DNA of 38,935 nucleotides from Gemmatimonas sp. (GCA_025361705.1 JANYJW010000068.1:1-38935), one strand, 5' to 3'; counted from the stretch's first letter, positions 18,959-27,575 are shown. Notes: a model not told the origin generated them from the sequence alone. Translations and numbers: made by a program.

Positions 18959-19927
18959 ATGTTGAGCCCCCGCTACAAGCCCTGGCATCTCCTCCCCTTC
19001 GCGTGGAAGTACGCGCGGCTGCGCCTGGCGCGCCGCCCCGTCCTCGTGACGTTCGAGGTCACGATGCGCTGCAATGCGGCGTGCGGGTTCTGCGACTACC
19101 ACAAGACGCCGGCCGACGAGAAGGCGCGCGAACTCGCATCGTTCGTCGACGCCGCCCGCGTCTTCGATCCGATGATGATCACCTTCTCCGGCGGCGAGCC
19201 GACCCTGCGCCGTGACCTGGAGGAGATCATCGCCGAGGTGTCTCGCGCCGTCCCGTACTGCTACCTCACGATGCTGACGCACGGGGGCATGCTCTCCCTC
19301 GAGCGCGCGCAGGCCGTGTGGGACGCCGGTCTCGACCAGATCAGCATGTCGCTCGACTACCTTGACGCGCGGCACGACGACGCGCGCGGCATCCCGGGTC
19401 TTGCGGCGAAGATCCTCGCGGTGGTGCCCGCCATGCGCGAGCGCGGCATGGCGGTGCGCTTCAACACGGTCATCAAGGACGACAACCTCGACGACATCGT
19501 GCCCATCGTGCGCCACGCGCACGCCGTGGGCGCGGGTGTCAACCTGTCGGTGTACACCGACTTCAAGAACGGCAGCGCCGCCCACCTCATCCGGGCCGAC
19601 CAGCACCCGCGCGTGCGGGCGCTGGTCGACGAACTCCTCGCGTTCAAGCGCGCGCACCGCGGCGTCATCACCAACTCCGACTGGTATCTGGCGCAGCTCC
19701 CGCGCTACCTGAGCAACGCGATGCGCGAGCCGTGCCGTTCGGGAGAGACCACCATTCACATCGACCCCGCCGGCCTCGTCCGCCGCTGCCCCGACTTTCC
19801 CGCCGACAAACCGTGGCGCGACTACGACGGCTACGCGCCCATCGCCTGCAACGCGTGCTACTACGCCTGCCGCGGCGAAGCCCAGGCTCCGCTCACCCTC
19901 TCGCGCTTCAAGGACCTGTTGGCCTAG
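18959..19927 (+). CDS. radical SAM protein with C-terminal cysteine cluster, inserted in the hut cluster
   Basis: The 322-residue product is a radical S-adenosylmethionine enzyme. It has the 4Fe-4S binding CxxxCxxC at Cys38, Cys42 and Cys45 (RCNAACGFCDY) and the SAM-contacting GGEP at residues 78-81, followed by an alpha/beta barrel. The C-terminus has five further cysteines (259, 277, 297, 300, 304; the last three as CNACYYAC), which resemble a SPASM/twitch-type site for an auxiliary iron-sulphur cluster. Such proteins often modify peptides or small molecules, but I cannot name a substrate. The basic N-terminus (YARLRLARRP) might favour membrane association. It lies between hutU and hutI. 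An in-frame TTG at 18893 overlapping hutU is possible, but the ATG gives a compact N-terminus. Function is unknown. Confidence 0.88.
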   Translation: MLSPRYKPWHLLPFAWKYARLRLARRPVLVTFEVTMRCNAACGFCDYHKTPADEKARELASFVDAARVFDPMMITFSGGEPTLRRDLEEIIAEVSRAVPYCYLTMLTHGGMLSLERAQAVWDAGLDQISMSLDYLDARHDDARGIPGLAAKILAVVPAMRERGMAVRFNTVIKDDNLDDIVPIVRHAHAVGAGVNLSVYTDFKNGSAAHLIRADQHPRVRALVDELLAFKRAHRGVITNSDWYLAQLPRYLSNAMREPCRSGETTIHIDPAGLVRRCPDFPADKPWRDYDGYAPIACNACYYACRGEAQAPLTLSRFKDLLA

Positions 19928-19932
19928 TTTCC

Positions 19933-19981
19933 CCATCTGCCATCCGCCATCCGCCATCCGCCATCTGCCATCCGCCATCTC
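19933..19981 (+). repeat. 7-base tandem repeat array upstream of hutI
   Basis: Seven contiguous 7-base units read CCATC(C/T)G, the last ending in C. They fill most of the 61-base gap between the radical SAM stop and the hutI GTG at 19989. Because the array ends eight bases before the start codon, it occupies the place of the ribosome-binding site. Confidence 0.9.
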
Positions 19982-19988
19982 CAGACCC

Positions 19989-21245
19989 GTGACGCTGCTC
20001 TTCGAACACGCCTCCCAAGTCGTCACCTGCGCCGGCGCCCCACACGCCCGTCGCGGCGCCGACATGCAGCACCTCGAGGTGCTCACCAACGCTGCCGTCT
20101 GCGTCGAGGACGGCCGCATTGCCGCCGTCGGTCCGCGCGAGACGCTGCGCGCGGCGCACCCCGACGCGCCGACGGTCGATTGCAGCGGCCGCGTCCTCAT
20201 GCCGGGCCTCGTCGACTCGCACACGCACGGCATTTTCGGAAAGCCGCGCCACGAAGAGCAGGAACTGCGCGCCGCCGGCGACGGATACATGGAGATCGCG
20301 CGGCGCGGCGGCGGCATCCACAGTTCAGTGCGCGACGTGCGCGCACGGTCCGAGGACGACCTCTATGCGCTCGCCCTGCCGCGCCTGCGCCGCCTCGCCG
20401 CCCATGGGACCACCACCATCGAGGTGAAGTCGGGCTACGGCCTCACGCCGGATGACGAGATCAAGTCACTGCGTGTCATCCGCCGACTCCAGCAGGCGCT
20501 CCCCCTGCGTCTCGTCCCGACCTTCCTTGGCGCCCACGAGATTCCGCTCGAGTACCGCGGCACGCCGCACGCGCGTGAGGAGTACATCGCGCTCATCGTC
20601 GACGAGATGCTGCCGCGCGTCGCCGCGGAGCGACTGGCCGATTTTGCCGATATCTTCTGCGAACCCGGCGTCTATACCACCGACGAGGCGCGCGTCATCC
20701 TCGGTGCCGCGCGGCGGCACGGGCTGCAGCTCAAGCTGCACGCCGATGAACTCGAGACCGCTGGCGCCGCCGAGCTGGCGGCCGAACTCGGCGCCACCAG
20801 CGCTGATCACCTGGCTGCCGTGTCGGACGGAGGCATCAGGGCGCTCGCCGCCGCACAGACGGTCGCCACACTTCTGCCCGGCACCATGCTCTTTCTCGGC
20901 CGGCCAAAGCAGGCGCCGGCGCGCGCCCTCATCGACGCCGGGGCCGCCGTTGCCCTGGCCTCCGACTTCAATCCCGGCACGTCGCCCACCGTCAACTTCC
21001 CGCTCGTGCTCACGTTGGCCGTCAGCCAGCTGCGGATGAGCGTTGCCGAGGCCGTGCTCGCCGCGACCGTCAATGGGGCCGCCGCCCTGGGGCTTGCCGC
21101 CAAGGTAGGGCAGCTTGCGCCGGGCTTCTCCGCCGACCTCGCGTTGTACGACATCGAGGACATCCGCGAGCTCCCGTACTGGTATGGCGATCACCGGTGT
21201 CACGCCACCTGGGTGCGCGGCGTGGCGACGCACGGGGCGGGGTAG
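19989..21245 (+). CDS. hutI: imidazolonepropionase
   Basis: HutI opens the imidazolone ring to give N-formimino-L-glutamate, the third step of histidine degradation. The 418-residue amidohydrolase-fold protein has the metal-binding HxH at His78 and His80 (VDSHTHGIF). It also has TTTIEVKSGYGL, the conserved EIPLEYRG and LKLHADELE segments, SADHLAAVS (metal His) and ASDFNPGTSPT (catalytic Asp). The GTG at 19989 is the only start compatible with the N-terminal strand LLFEHASQVVT. The preceding tandem repeat leaves no Shine-Dalgarno. The enzyme for the next step (hutG, hutF or formiminotransferase) is not in this window. Confidence 0.96.
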   Translation: MTLLFEHASQVVTCAGAPHARRGADMQHLEVLTNAAVCVEDGRIAAVGPRETLRAAHPDAPTVDCSGRVLMPGLVDSHTHGIFGKPRHEEQELRAAGDGYMEIARRGGGIHSSVRDVRARSEDDLYALALPRLRRLAAHGTTTIEVKSGYGLTPDDEIKSLRVIRRLQQALPLRLVPTFLGAHEIPLEYRGTPHAREEYIALIVDEMLPRVAAERLADFADIFCEPGVYTTDEARVILGAARRHGLQLKLHADELETAGAAELAAELGATSADHLAAVSDGGIRALAAAQTVATLLPGTMLFLGRPKQAPARALIDAGAAVALASDFNPGTSPTVNFPLVLTLAVSQLRMSVAEAVLAATVNGAAALGLAAKVGQLAPGFSADLALYDIEDIRELPYWYGDHRCHATWVRGVATHGAG

Positions 21246-21266
21246 GGCGCCGGGCCGCCATCGGCG

Positions 21267-21301
21267 ACTGGCCTGTCGGTGCGCCAGGCGCCCGGGCCAG
21301 T
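21267..21301 (+). terminator. possible terminator after hutI
   Basis: ACTGGCC (21267-21273) pairs with GGCCAGT (21295-21301), and an inner stem GGTGC (21278-21282) / GCGCC (21288-21292) can stack on it. It stands 21 bases after the hutI stop. There is no T-tract, so the assignment is tentative. Confidence 0.35.
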
Positions 21302-21367
21302 TACCCAGGCGGGACAATCGGTCCACCCCCGTTGTCATCCTCCCCTACCGAGGCGTACTTTTCCCAG

Positions 21368-21396
21368 TTGGACGGGTTCGCCGTCAATGGTTGTAA
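21368..21396 (+). promoter_or_regulatory. candidate promoter of the first TPR gene
   Basis: TTGGAC (21368-21373) and TTGTAA (21391-21396) are spaced by 17 bases and lie 28 bases before the ATG at 21425. The local sequence is less GC-rich than the flanks. A second -10-like TACGCT lies at 21409-21414. Confidence 0.35.
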
Positions 21397-21424
21397 CTCC
21401 GGTTCGGGTACGCTTCTCATCCCC

Positions 21425-24049
21425 ATGGCAGATCTCGCCAAGCTGAAGAAGAAGGCTGCTGACTTTGAGGCGGCGAAGAAGTTCGACAAGGCCATCGCGG
21501 CGTATCGCGAAGTCCTTGACGTCTTCGACGCCGGCGATGAGAGCGATATCGAGGTTGCCCTGTACAACCGCGTTGGCGACCTGCTGATGCGCCAGGGCGA
21601 TACCGCGGAGGCCGTCACGCTCTACGAGCGCGCCGTCGACCTCTATGCCGAGGGCGGCTTCTTCAACAACGCCATCGCACTCTGCAACAAGGTGCTGCGG
21701 ACATCGCCTGGGCGCGCATCGGTGTACTACAAGCTGGGCAAGATCTCGGCGGCCAAGGGCTTCAAGGGCGACGCCAAGCAGAACTTCCTCGAGTACGCCG
21801 ACCGCATGCAGAAGGCCGGCAACACCAAGGAGGCGTTCCGCGCGCTCAAGGAATTCGCCGACCTTTGCCCCGATCAGGACGACATCCGCCTGATGCTCGC
21901 CGACCAGCTGCTCAAGGCGGACCGCAAGGACGAGGCGGTGGAGCAGCTGTCGAGCCTGTACGAGCGCTATCAGGCGACGGGCCAGACGGCCGAGGCGGAG
22001 GCCACGCTCGAGCGCATTCGCGCGGTCGATCCCGCGGCGACGCCCAAGGCGCCCGGCCGCCACTCGCGCGAGGCCAAGGCACACGACGACCTGATCTTCA
22101 TTGATCTCGATGCGCCGACGCCGCGCAAGTCGCGCCTTTCCACCGTGATGCCGCCTATCGTCGCGCCGCCAGCGGCGCCCGCGGCGCCCGCGGCGCCCGC
22201 GGCGCCCGCAGCGCCGCTGGAGCCGGCGCGGGCGACGGAGCCTGTGCCCGCACCAGAGCTGGAACTGGTGCCGGATCTGGTGGCGGAACCGGAAATTGAC
22301 GTGGTGCCTGCATTGGTGCCTGCATTGGTGCCGGAGCTGGTGGAGGAGCCAATCATCGAGGTCCAGACCCTCGATGGCATCGAGGCCACCTCCTTCGACG
22401 CGGGCACCGCGCCCACGGATGCCGGCCCGATGCTTGGCCTCGAGACCACGTCGCTCGTGCCCGACGCCGCCGAGGACGCATCGCCGATGACGGCGAGCGA
22501 GTTCGCCGAGCTCGACCTCAGCGAGGTGGTGGAAGCGCCGCCGCCAGCGCGTGAGTCGGGGCGTGACCTCGCCCTGCCGGGCAACTTGCCTGTCATCGAC
22601 ACGTCGTTCGACGACGCCGTCGAGGTGATCGACGTCAACGCCGACCGCAGTGCCGACCGTCCCTCGGTCGATCTCCCGTTGCTCGATCTCACGACCGACA
22701 CGACGCCAGCGGCGCCGGAGTTGCCCGAGCCGCCGCACGACATCGACTTGCCCTTGCTCGACCTCTCGGAGCCGGTGCCGGCCACCGCCGCGCCCGAGGC
22801 CGCCGAGGACCTTGGCTTCATCGACCTCAATGCGGCGCCCGTCGAGACGGCCGCGCCCGAGGTTGATGCGCCCACCGACTTCGGCGATGTCGACGTCGAG
22901 ATCGTCGAGGCGCCGCCGCCGCCCATGCGGCGCACCAGCACGTCCATCGCGATCCCGATGCTCGCCACCAGCGTCGAGGATCTGCGCGAGCACGTCGCCC
23001 GGGAACCGGGCAACTGGAACCTGCGGCGCCAGCTGGCCGAGACGATGCTCGACGAGGGCCATCGCGACGAAGGCCTCGCGATGCTCGAAGAAGCAATGAC
23101 CGGCTTCGAGCGCGCGGGCCAGCTGCACGAGGCGCGCTCGGTGGCCAACGAGATCGTGCGCCTCAATCCGGCGTCGGTCAAGCATCACCAGAAGCGCGTC
23201 GAGTTCGCGTTCCGTGACGACGATCGGGCCGGGCTCGCGCAGGCGTACGTCGACCTCGCCGATGCGCTCTTCCGCGAGGGGCAGGCCGACAAGGCGCGTG
23301 CCGTCTACCAGCGCGTGCTCGAGATTGTCCCCGACGATCCACGCGCCGTGGCCGCCATTGGCTCCATTGCCGCCGCCGACGCGCCGCCCGTCGTGCCCGA
23401 GAAGCGCACGGGGGGCGCGTCGCAGTCGACGTCGCAGACGGGGCGCCGCTACACGGGCATGTTGACGGCGGTTCCCGACGAGGCCCCGCCGGCCGCCCCG
23501 GCCGCCGCTGCGAACGACGACGACTTCGTGTCGCTCGGCGACTGGCTGCGCGAGGACGAAGAGCCCAAGTCCACGCGCATGGTCGTCGAGGAAAAGGAGC
23601 CGACCGGCGACGAGGATGCCGACTTCCAGGACATGCTCCGCAAGTTCAAGGCGGGCGTGGCGCAAAACGTCGAGGAAGAGGACCACGAGTCGCACTACGA
23701 CCTCGGCGTGGCGTACAAGGAAATGGGCCTGCTCGATGAGGCCATCTCCGAGTTTCAGAAGGCGCTGCGCGGCACCGCCAAGCGGGTGCGCGCGTACGAG
23801 GCGCTCGGCCAGTGCTTCCTCGAAAAGGGGCAGCTCCCCGTGGCCCTCACCATCCTGCAACGCGCGCTGGCGGAACCGGGCGTCGGTGACGACCAGCTCG
23901 TCGGCGTCCTCTACCTGTTGGGCTACGCCTCCGAGGGACTCAAGAAGCCCGCCGAGGCCAAGGGCTTCTACGAGCGCGTCTTTGCGGTGGACATCCAGTT
24001 CCGGGATATCGGCAACCGGTTGAATGCCGTCGAGGCCGCCATTTCGTGA
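21425..24049 (+). CDS. large TPR protein with central acidic/Pro-rich disordered region
   Basis: The 874-residue product has no signal peptide. N-terminal TPR repeats span about residues 1-205 (FDKAIAAYREVLDVFD, ALYNRVGDLLMRQGDTAEAV). A long Pro/Ala/Glu/Asp-rich region follows, punctuated by short motifs such as IFIDLDAP, VDLPLLDLT, IDLPLLDLS and GFIDLNAAP. TPR repeats resume from about residue 515 to the end, interrupted by a linker with FVSLGDWLRED. The disordered part contains four tandem 9-base units (22172-22207) and two 12-base units (22303-22326). Function is unknown; TPR scaffolds generally bind partner proteins. The ATG at 21425 is chosen because upstream in-frame sequence overlaps hutI and a candidate promoter. 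The stop overlaps the next GTG by three bases. A related design is seen in the protein at 27798. Confidence 0.85.
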   Translation: MADLAKLKKKAADFEAAKKFDKAIAAYREVLDVFDAGDESDIEVALYNRVGDLLMRQGDTAEAVTLYERAVDLYAEGGFFNNAIALCNKVLRTSPGRASVYYKLGKISAAKGFKGDAKQNFLEYADRMQKAGNTKEAFRALKEFADLCPDQDDIRLMLADQLLKADRKDEAVEQLSSLYERYQATGQTAEAEATLERIRAVDPAATPKAPGRHSREAKAHDDLIFIDLDAPTPRKSRLSTVMPPIVAPPAAPAAPAAPAAPAAPLEPARATEPVPAPELELVPDLVAEPEIDVVPALVPALVPELVEEPIIEVQTLDGIEATSFDAGTAPTDAGPMLGLETTSLVPDAAEDASPMTASEFAELDLSEVVEAPPPARESGRDLALPGNLPVIDTSFDDAVEVIDVNADRSADRPSVDLPLLDLTTDTTPAAPELPEPPHDIDLPLLDLSEPVPATAAPEAAEDLGFIDLNAAPVETAAPEVDAPTDFGDVDVEIVEAPPPPMRRTSTSIAIPMLATSVEDLREHVAREPGNWNLRRQLAETMLDEGHRDEGLAMLEEAMTGFERAGQLHEARSVANEIVRLNPASVKHHQKRVEFAFRDDDRAGLAQAYVDLADALFREGQADKARAVYQRVLEIVPDDPRAVAAIGSIAAADAPPVVPEKRTGGASQSTSQTGRRYTGMLTAVPDEAPPAAPAAAANDDDFVSLGDWLREDEEPKSTRMVVEEKEPTGDEDADFQDMLRKFKAGVAQNVEEEDHESHYDLGVAYKEMGLLDEAISEFQKALRGTAKRVRAYEALGQCFLEKGQLPVALTILQRALAEPGVGDDQLVGVLYLLGYASEGLKKPAEAKGFYERVFAVDIQFRDIGNRLNAVEAAIS
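22172..22207 (+). repeat. 9-base tandem repeat inside the first TPR gene
   Basis: Four perfect GCGGCGCCC units, with a fifth degenerate unit to 22216, encode an Ala-Ala-Pro run in the disordered region. The unit length is a multiple of three, so copy-number change would keep the frame. Confidence 0.85.
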
Positions 24050-25056
24050 ATGTCGTGACGCCCCCCGCCAGCCCGATGCCGCTCGCCCCGGCGCTGCTCG
24101 ACATCCAGGCGCCCGTGCGCGCGCCGCTCGATCGCGTGCCCGAGGAGATGTGGCGCATCGTGCGCGCCGACGCGCCCATCGTTGAGTCGGTGAATGCGCA
24201 CCTCACCGGCATGAAGGGGAAGATGTTCCGCCCCACCATGCTCCTGCTCGCCTCGCAGCTCGAGGATGCGCCAGACGACCGCGCCGTCACCATGGGCGCC
24301 ATCGCCGAGCTCATCCACCTCGCCAGCGTGGTGCACGACGACTCGGTGGACCACTCCCCGTTGCGCCGCGGCATGCCCACGATCAACGCCCTCTTCTCGC
24401 ATCAGGTGGCGGTGATCGCGGGCGACTATCTCTATTCGCGTGCACTCGCCGAACTCGTGGCGGTCGGCGACCTCGAGCCGTTGCGCACATTCACTGGCGC
24501 CTCCAATGCGATGACGCTGGGCGAACTGCGCCAGCTCGCGTCATACGACGCGCTGGAGTTCACCGAGGCCGACTATTGGCTGCTGGTGCAGGCCAAGACG
24601 GCCTCGCTGCTGGGCGCCTCGTGCGAAGTGGGCGCGCTGTGCGGCGCGCCGCGCTATCGCCGCGAGATGGCCCGGTTCGGCAACCTGCTCGGCATGGCGT
24701 TTCAGGTGGCGGACGACCTGCTCGACTACACCGAAACCGAATCCACCACGGGCAAGCCGAGCGGCAACGACCTCAAGGAGCACAAGGTCACGCTGCCGCT
24801 CATTGCCGCCATGCCGCAGATGTCGCGCGCCCAGCGCGCGCGCGTCGAGGCGCTCTTTGCCGCGCCGGTGCCCTCAGACACCCAGATCGTCGACGTCGTG
24901 GCCATTGTGCACGAGTGCGGCGGCATCGACTTTGCGCGACGCAAGGGCGAGGAGTTCGCCGCCGAAGCCGAAGCGGCGGTCACCGGCGTGCCCGCGTCCG
25001 ACGCGCGACACGCCCTCATCGACGCACTCGGCTACGTCATGGACAGGCGGTCCTGA
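24046..25056 (+). CDS. ispB: trans-polyprenyl diphosphate synthase (octaprenyl/heptaprenyl type)
   Basis: This enzyme condenses isopentenyl diphosphate units onto an allylic diphosphate to make the long side chain of a respiratory quinone. The 336-residue product has the first aspartate-rich motif DDSVD at residues 98-102 within LIHLASVVHDDSVDHSPLRRG, the second DDLLD at 223-227 within FQVADDLLDYT, and the GKPSGNDLKEHKVTLP segment that follows it. Chain length cannot be read with certainty; the small residues before the first motif are consistent with a long-chain synthase. GTG 24046 overlaps the preceding stop, and the stop overlaps the DUF4321 ATG by one base, indicating coupled translation. 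Confidence 0.92.
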   Translation: MNVVTPPASPMPLAPALLDIQAPVRAPLDRVPEEMWRIVRADAPIVESVNAHLTGMKGKMFRPTMLLLASQLEDAPDDRAVTMGAIAELIHLASVVHDDSVDHSPLRRGMPTINALFSHQVAVIAGDYLYSRALAELVAVGDLEPLRTFTGASNAMTLGELRQLASYDALEFTEADYWLLVQAKTASLLGASCEVGALCGAPRYRREMARFGNLLGMAFQVADDLLDYTETESTTGKPSGNDLKEHKVTLPLIAAMPQMSRAQRARVEALFAAPVPSDTQIVDVVAIVHECGGIDFARRKGEEFAAEAEAAVTGVPASDARHALIDALGYVMDRRS

Positions 25057-25337
25057 TGGCACCCAAGGGATCCTCGAAGCACCGTCCGGGGTTTCATGCC
25101 CTGGTGCTGTCGATTGGCTTCATCGTCGGCGGCTTCTTCACGCAGTTCGCGCGGATCTTTCTCCCGAGCGGGGCCGTGAAGGAGTTCCTGACCACCGGCG
25201 TCACGCCGGCCATCGGGCCGTTACAAATCAACTTGATCATCGTCAATGTCGGCTTGGGACCCATCGCGCTCGACGTCTCGCTCTTGAGCCTCGTCGGGGT
25301 CCTCGTCGCGTATCTCATCGCGCGCTCGCTCTTCTAG
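25056..25337 (+). CDS. DUF4321 small membrane protein
   Basis: The 93-residue protein has two hydrophobic segments, FHALVLSIGFIVGGFFTQFA near the N-terminus and LSLVGVLVAYLIARSLF at the C-terminus. They flank a soluble part ending in GLGPIALDVSLLSLVG. This matches my memory of the DUF4321 family, whose function is not known. It starts in a one-base overlap with the polyprenyl synthase stop and ends nine bases before tatA. The location suggests an inner-membrane protein co-produced with the quinone-chain enzyme and TatA. Confidence 0.75.
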   Translation: MAPKGSSKHRPGFHALVLSIGFIVGGFFTQFARIFLPSGAVKEFLTTGVTPAIGPLQINLIIVNVGLGPIALDVSLLSLVGVLVAYLIARSLF

Positions 25338-25346
25338 GAGGCACCC

Positions 25347-25592
25347 ATGTTCGGACTCGGCCCGGGCGAAATGCTGATGGCTCTGGTGGCAATCCTGCTC
25401 CTGTTTGGCGCCAAGCGCATTCCCGAGATCGCCGGCTCGTTCGGCAAGGGCATCCGGGAATTCAAGAAGAGCATGACGGACGTGCAAAAGGAGATCGAGG
25501 CGCCCGACGCGCGTCCCGTCGACCGCCTGCCGTCCGCGTCCGACCGCGTGCCGATGGACGAGGACCGCCCCGAGCCCAAGAAGCTGATCTAG
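25347..25592 (+). CDS. tatA: twin-arginine translocase subunit TatA
   Basis: TatA oligomerises to form the passage for folded proteins carrying twin-arginine signals. The 81-residue product has the canonical short N-terminal membrane helix (EMLMALVAILLLFGAKRIPEIA), a hinge and an amphipathic helix (GSFGKGIREFKKSMTDVQKEI), then a charged disordered tail. A strong AGGAGG (25336-25341) precedes the ATG by five bases. The helix lacks the Glu/Pro pattern of TatB, and the length is TatA-like. tatC is far away at 11914. A hairpin shared with the converging ppiD gene follows. Confidence 0.94.
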   Translation: MFGLGPGEMLMALVAILLLFGAKRIPEIAGSFGKGIREFKKSMTDVQKEIEAPDARPVDRLPSASDRVPMDEDRPEPKKLI

Positions 25593-25602
25593 GGATGTGA
25601 GG

Positions 25603-25703
25603 GCAGGGCGCGGAGGCTTTGCCGGGAGTGATGAGTGAAGTGCCGAGGGCGAGGCACAAGAAATGACAGAGGGGCGCCGCGATCATCGCAGCGCCCCTCT
25701 GTC
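25603..25703. terminator. bidirectional terminator element between tatA and ppiD
   Basis: GACAGAGGGGCGC (25665-25677) pairs perfectly with GCGCCCCTCTGTC (25691-25703), a 13-base-pair stem between two converging genes. Upstream lie block A (GCAGGGCGCGGAGG, 25603-25616) and block B (AGGCACAAGA, 25652-25661). Both recur after accC at the same 49-base spacing, so the hairpin is part of a repeated element. On the minus strand it follows ppiD. Confidence 0.75.
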
Positions 25704-25716
25704 GTTCCCGCCACCG

Positions 25717-25744
25717 CCCTCCGCCATCCGCCATCCGCCATCCA
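25717..25744. repeat. 7-base tandem repeat array after ppiD
   Basis: Four contiguous units, CCCTCCG, CCATCCG, CCATCCG and CCATCCA, end one base before the ppiD stop codon (25746-25748 on the minus strand). This is the same repeat family as the arrays at hutI, accB and accC. Confidence 0.85.
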
Positions 25745-25745
25745 A

Positions 25746-27575
25746 CTACGACGCCTGCCGCCGCAGCGACGCCTGAATCTTCTTGCGCCGGTCTTCGATC
25801 TTCGCATCCTTGCGGAGCGCCCCGAGGAACGCCTGCACGCGCGAGTCGCGCATGGACTGCATGGCCTGTTCGCGCTGCGTCACCTTCTGCACATCGAACT
25901 TGGCGCGGTCCGACACGATCTTCTTGTCGACGCGCAGGACGAAGATGGCCTCGTTGGTGCGCACCGGCGCGCTCACGACGCCCACCGGCAGCGCGAACGA
26001 GGCGCCGACGGCCTGGTTCAACTGGCCCATGCCCATCACGAAGCCGACGCGCGTGAAGAGGCCGGTGACCTGCAGCGACCGTCCCGCCGCCTTGGCCGCC
26101 GCCTCGAGCCCGCTGGCCCCCGCGATCGTGGCGGCCTTCTTCGCATCCGCCATCTTGGCGTCCAGCGACTTCTGGGTGGCAATCGTCCCGCGCACGTCGT
26201 TCTTCACCACGTCGAGCGGCTGCAGGCCGCCCTGGCGCAGCGAGTCGAGGCGCACGAGGTAGTAGTAGCTGTCGTCGTCAAACAGGTCGCTCGACTCGCC
26301 CACGCGCGCGCCGCTGAACGCCCACGCGCTCGCATTCGGCACCTGCTGCGTGAGGTAGCGGGCCGGCTGGCCCTCCTGCACCACGATCTGCGAGACCAGC
26401 AGCCCCATCGCCTTGACCGCCGCGTCAAACTTGGAGGCTTCCAGCGCCCCGGCCGCCGACTTCGCCAGCTCGTCGGCCTTGCGGTCCGTCACCACCGCCG
26501 ACGAATCGCTCTGGCGAACCTTCACGAGGATGTGGCGCAGCGACAGCGAGTCGCCCGTGCGCGCATCCACCTTGATGATGTGCCAGCCAAAGCTCGTCCG
26601 CACCGGCGCCGACACGTCGCCCGCGCGCAGTTTGAATGCCGCGTCGTCGAATTCCTTGACGAAGCGCCCCTTGGGGCCCTTGCCCAGGTCGCCGCCGTTG
26701 GCGCCGCTCACGGTGTCGTCGGAGGCGCGGCGCGCCACGTCCTCGAACTTGGCGCCCTTCACGATCTCGGCGTGCAGCGTCTGGGCCCGCTTCAGTGCGT
26801 CCGCACTGTCGGCCGCATTCGCCGCGCGCGACACCGTCACCAGCGACAGCACCGCGCGCCCCGAGCGCTCGAACTCCTTGGGGTGCGCGGCGTAGTAGGC
26901 CGAAATTTCGGCGTCCGTCACGCTCTTCGCAAACGTTTCGGCGTCCGTCGCCAGAAACGACAGGAACGTCACGCTCACCGAGTCGTTGCGGTCCTGCCAC
27001 ATCTGCCACAGGCGCGCGTCGCTCACATACGCGTCGGCCGCGACCTGCGTGAAGAGCTTCTCCTTGGGGATCTCGCTGCGGTAGAACGCCTCGAGCTGGG
27101 CCAGCACACCCTGCTGCCGCGCCGCCGGGCTCGCGAGGAACCTGCGGTACTTGGCCATGTCGAACTGGCCGTCCGTCAGGAACTCGGGATTCTGCCGGAA
27201 TTGCGGCGGTGGCGAGTACTGGGCCGACTGGATGACCTCGTCGTCCGTGACCCGGATGCCCCGCTTCTCGTATTCCTGTCGAAGGAGGACGTCATTGACG
27301 AGCTGGTTGTACGCCTGCTCGTCGACCTGCGCCCGTTCATCCATCGTCAGGCCGCGCCCCTGCTGCTGCTCCTGCTGCTGGGCAAGGCTCGCCGACGAGT
27401 TGGCCCACACCATATATGGGATGTCCTCGCCGTTCACCGTGGCAACGATCGTCGATGTCGTGACTGGCGACCGGCCAAGCAGGCCCGACGTCTCAGCCAG
27501 CAGGAAGCCGCCGACGAAGGCGACAAAGATGAAGATCCAGATGTACTTCGCGGCGCTCCGCATGTCTTGCAGCAC
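25746..27575 (-). CDS. ppiD: membrane-anchored peptidyl-prolyl isomerase, PpiD/SurA-like
   Basis: This is an inner-membrane-anchored periplasmic chaperone/foldase for outer-membrane proteins. The protein has a short cytoplasmic N-terminus and one membrane helix (YIWIFIFVAFVGGFLLA). A SurA_N-like helical region follows, then a complete parvulin domain (KFEDVARRASDDTVSGANGGDLG ... VSAPVRTSFGWHIIKV) and a degenerate second one starting SLRHILVKVRQSD. The start is uncertain. GTG 27575 follows GGGAG by ten bases and gives 609 residues; GTG 27620 would add 15 residues, and ATG 27563 would remove four. It is the only confidently called minus-strand gene, converging on tatA and diverging from the second TPR gene. 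Confidence 0.87.
   Translation of the reverse strand: MLQDMRSAAKYIWIFIFVAFVGGFLLAETSGLLGRSPVTTSTIVATVNGEDIPYMVWANSSASLAQQQEQQQGRGLTMDERAQVDEQAYNQLVNDVLLRQEYEKRGIRVTDDEVIQSAQYSPPPQFRQNPEFLTDGQFDMAKYRRFLASPAARQQGVLAQLEAFYRSEIPKEKLFTQVAADAYVSDARLWQMWQDRNDSVSVTFLSFLATDAETFAKSVTDAEISAYYAAHPKEFERSGRAVLSLVTVSRAANAADSADALKRAQTLHAEIVKGAKFEDVARRASDDTVSGANGGDLGKGPKGRFVKEFDDAAFKLRAGDVSAPVRTSFGWHIIKVDARTGDSLSLRHILVKVRQSDSSAVVTDRKADELAKSAAGALEASKFDAAVKAMGLLVSQIVVQEGQPARYLTQQVPNASAWAFSGARVGESSDLFDDDSYYYLVRLDSLRQGGLQPLDVVKNDVRGTIATQKSLDAKMADAKKAATIAGASGLEAAAKAAGRSLQVTGLFTRVGFVMGMGQLNQAVGASFALPVGVVSAPVRTNEAIFVLRVDKKIVSDRAKFDVQKVTQREQAMQSMRDSRVQAFLGALRKDAKIEDRRKKIQASLRRQAS

Noticed and set aside
15713..21245. 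Complete histidine-to-glutamate pathway in the window
   Set aside because: Only hutH, hutU and hutI are present; no formiminoglutamase, HutF or formiminotransferase was found, so the last step must be encoded elsewhere.
21335..23860. 841-codon minus-strand frame opposite the first TPR gene
   Set aside because: Highly basic, repetitive sequence typical of the antisense of a GC-rich Glu/Asp/Pro-rich gene; no recognisable domain.
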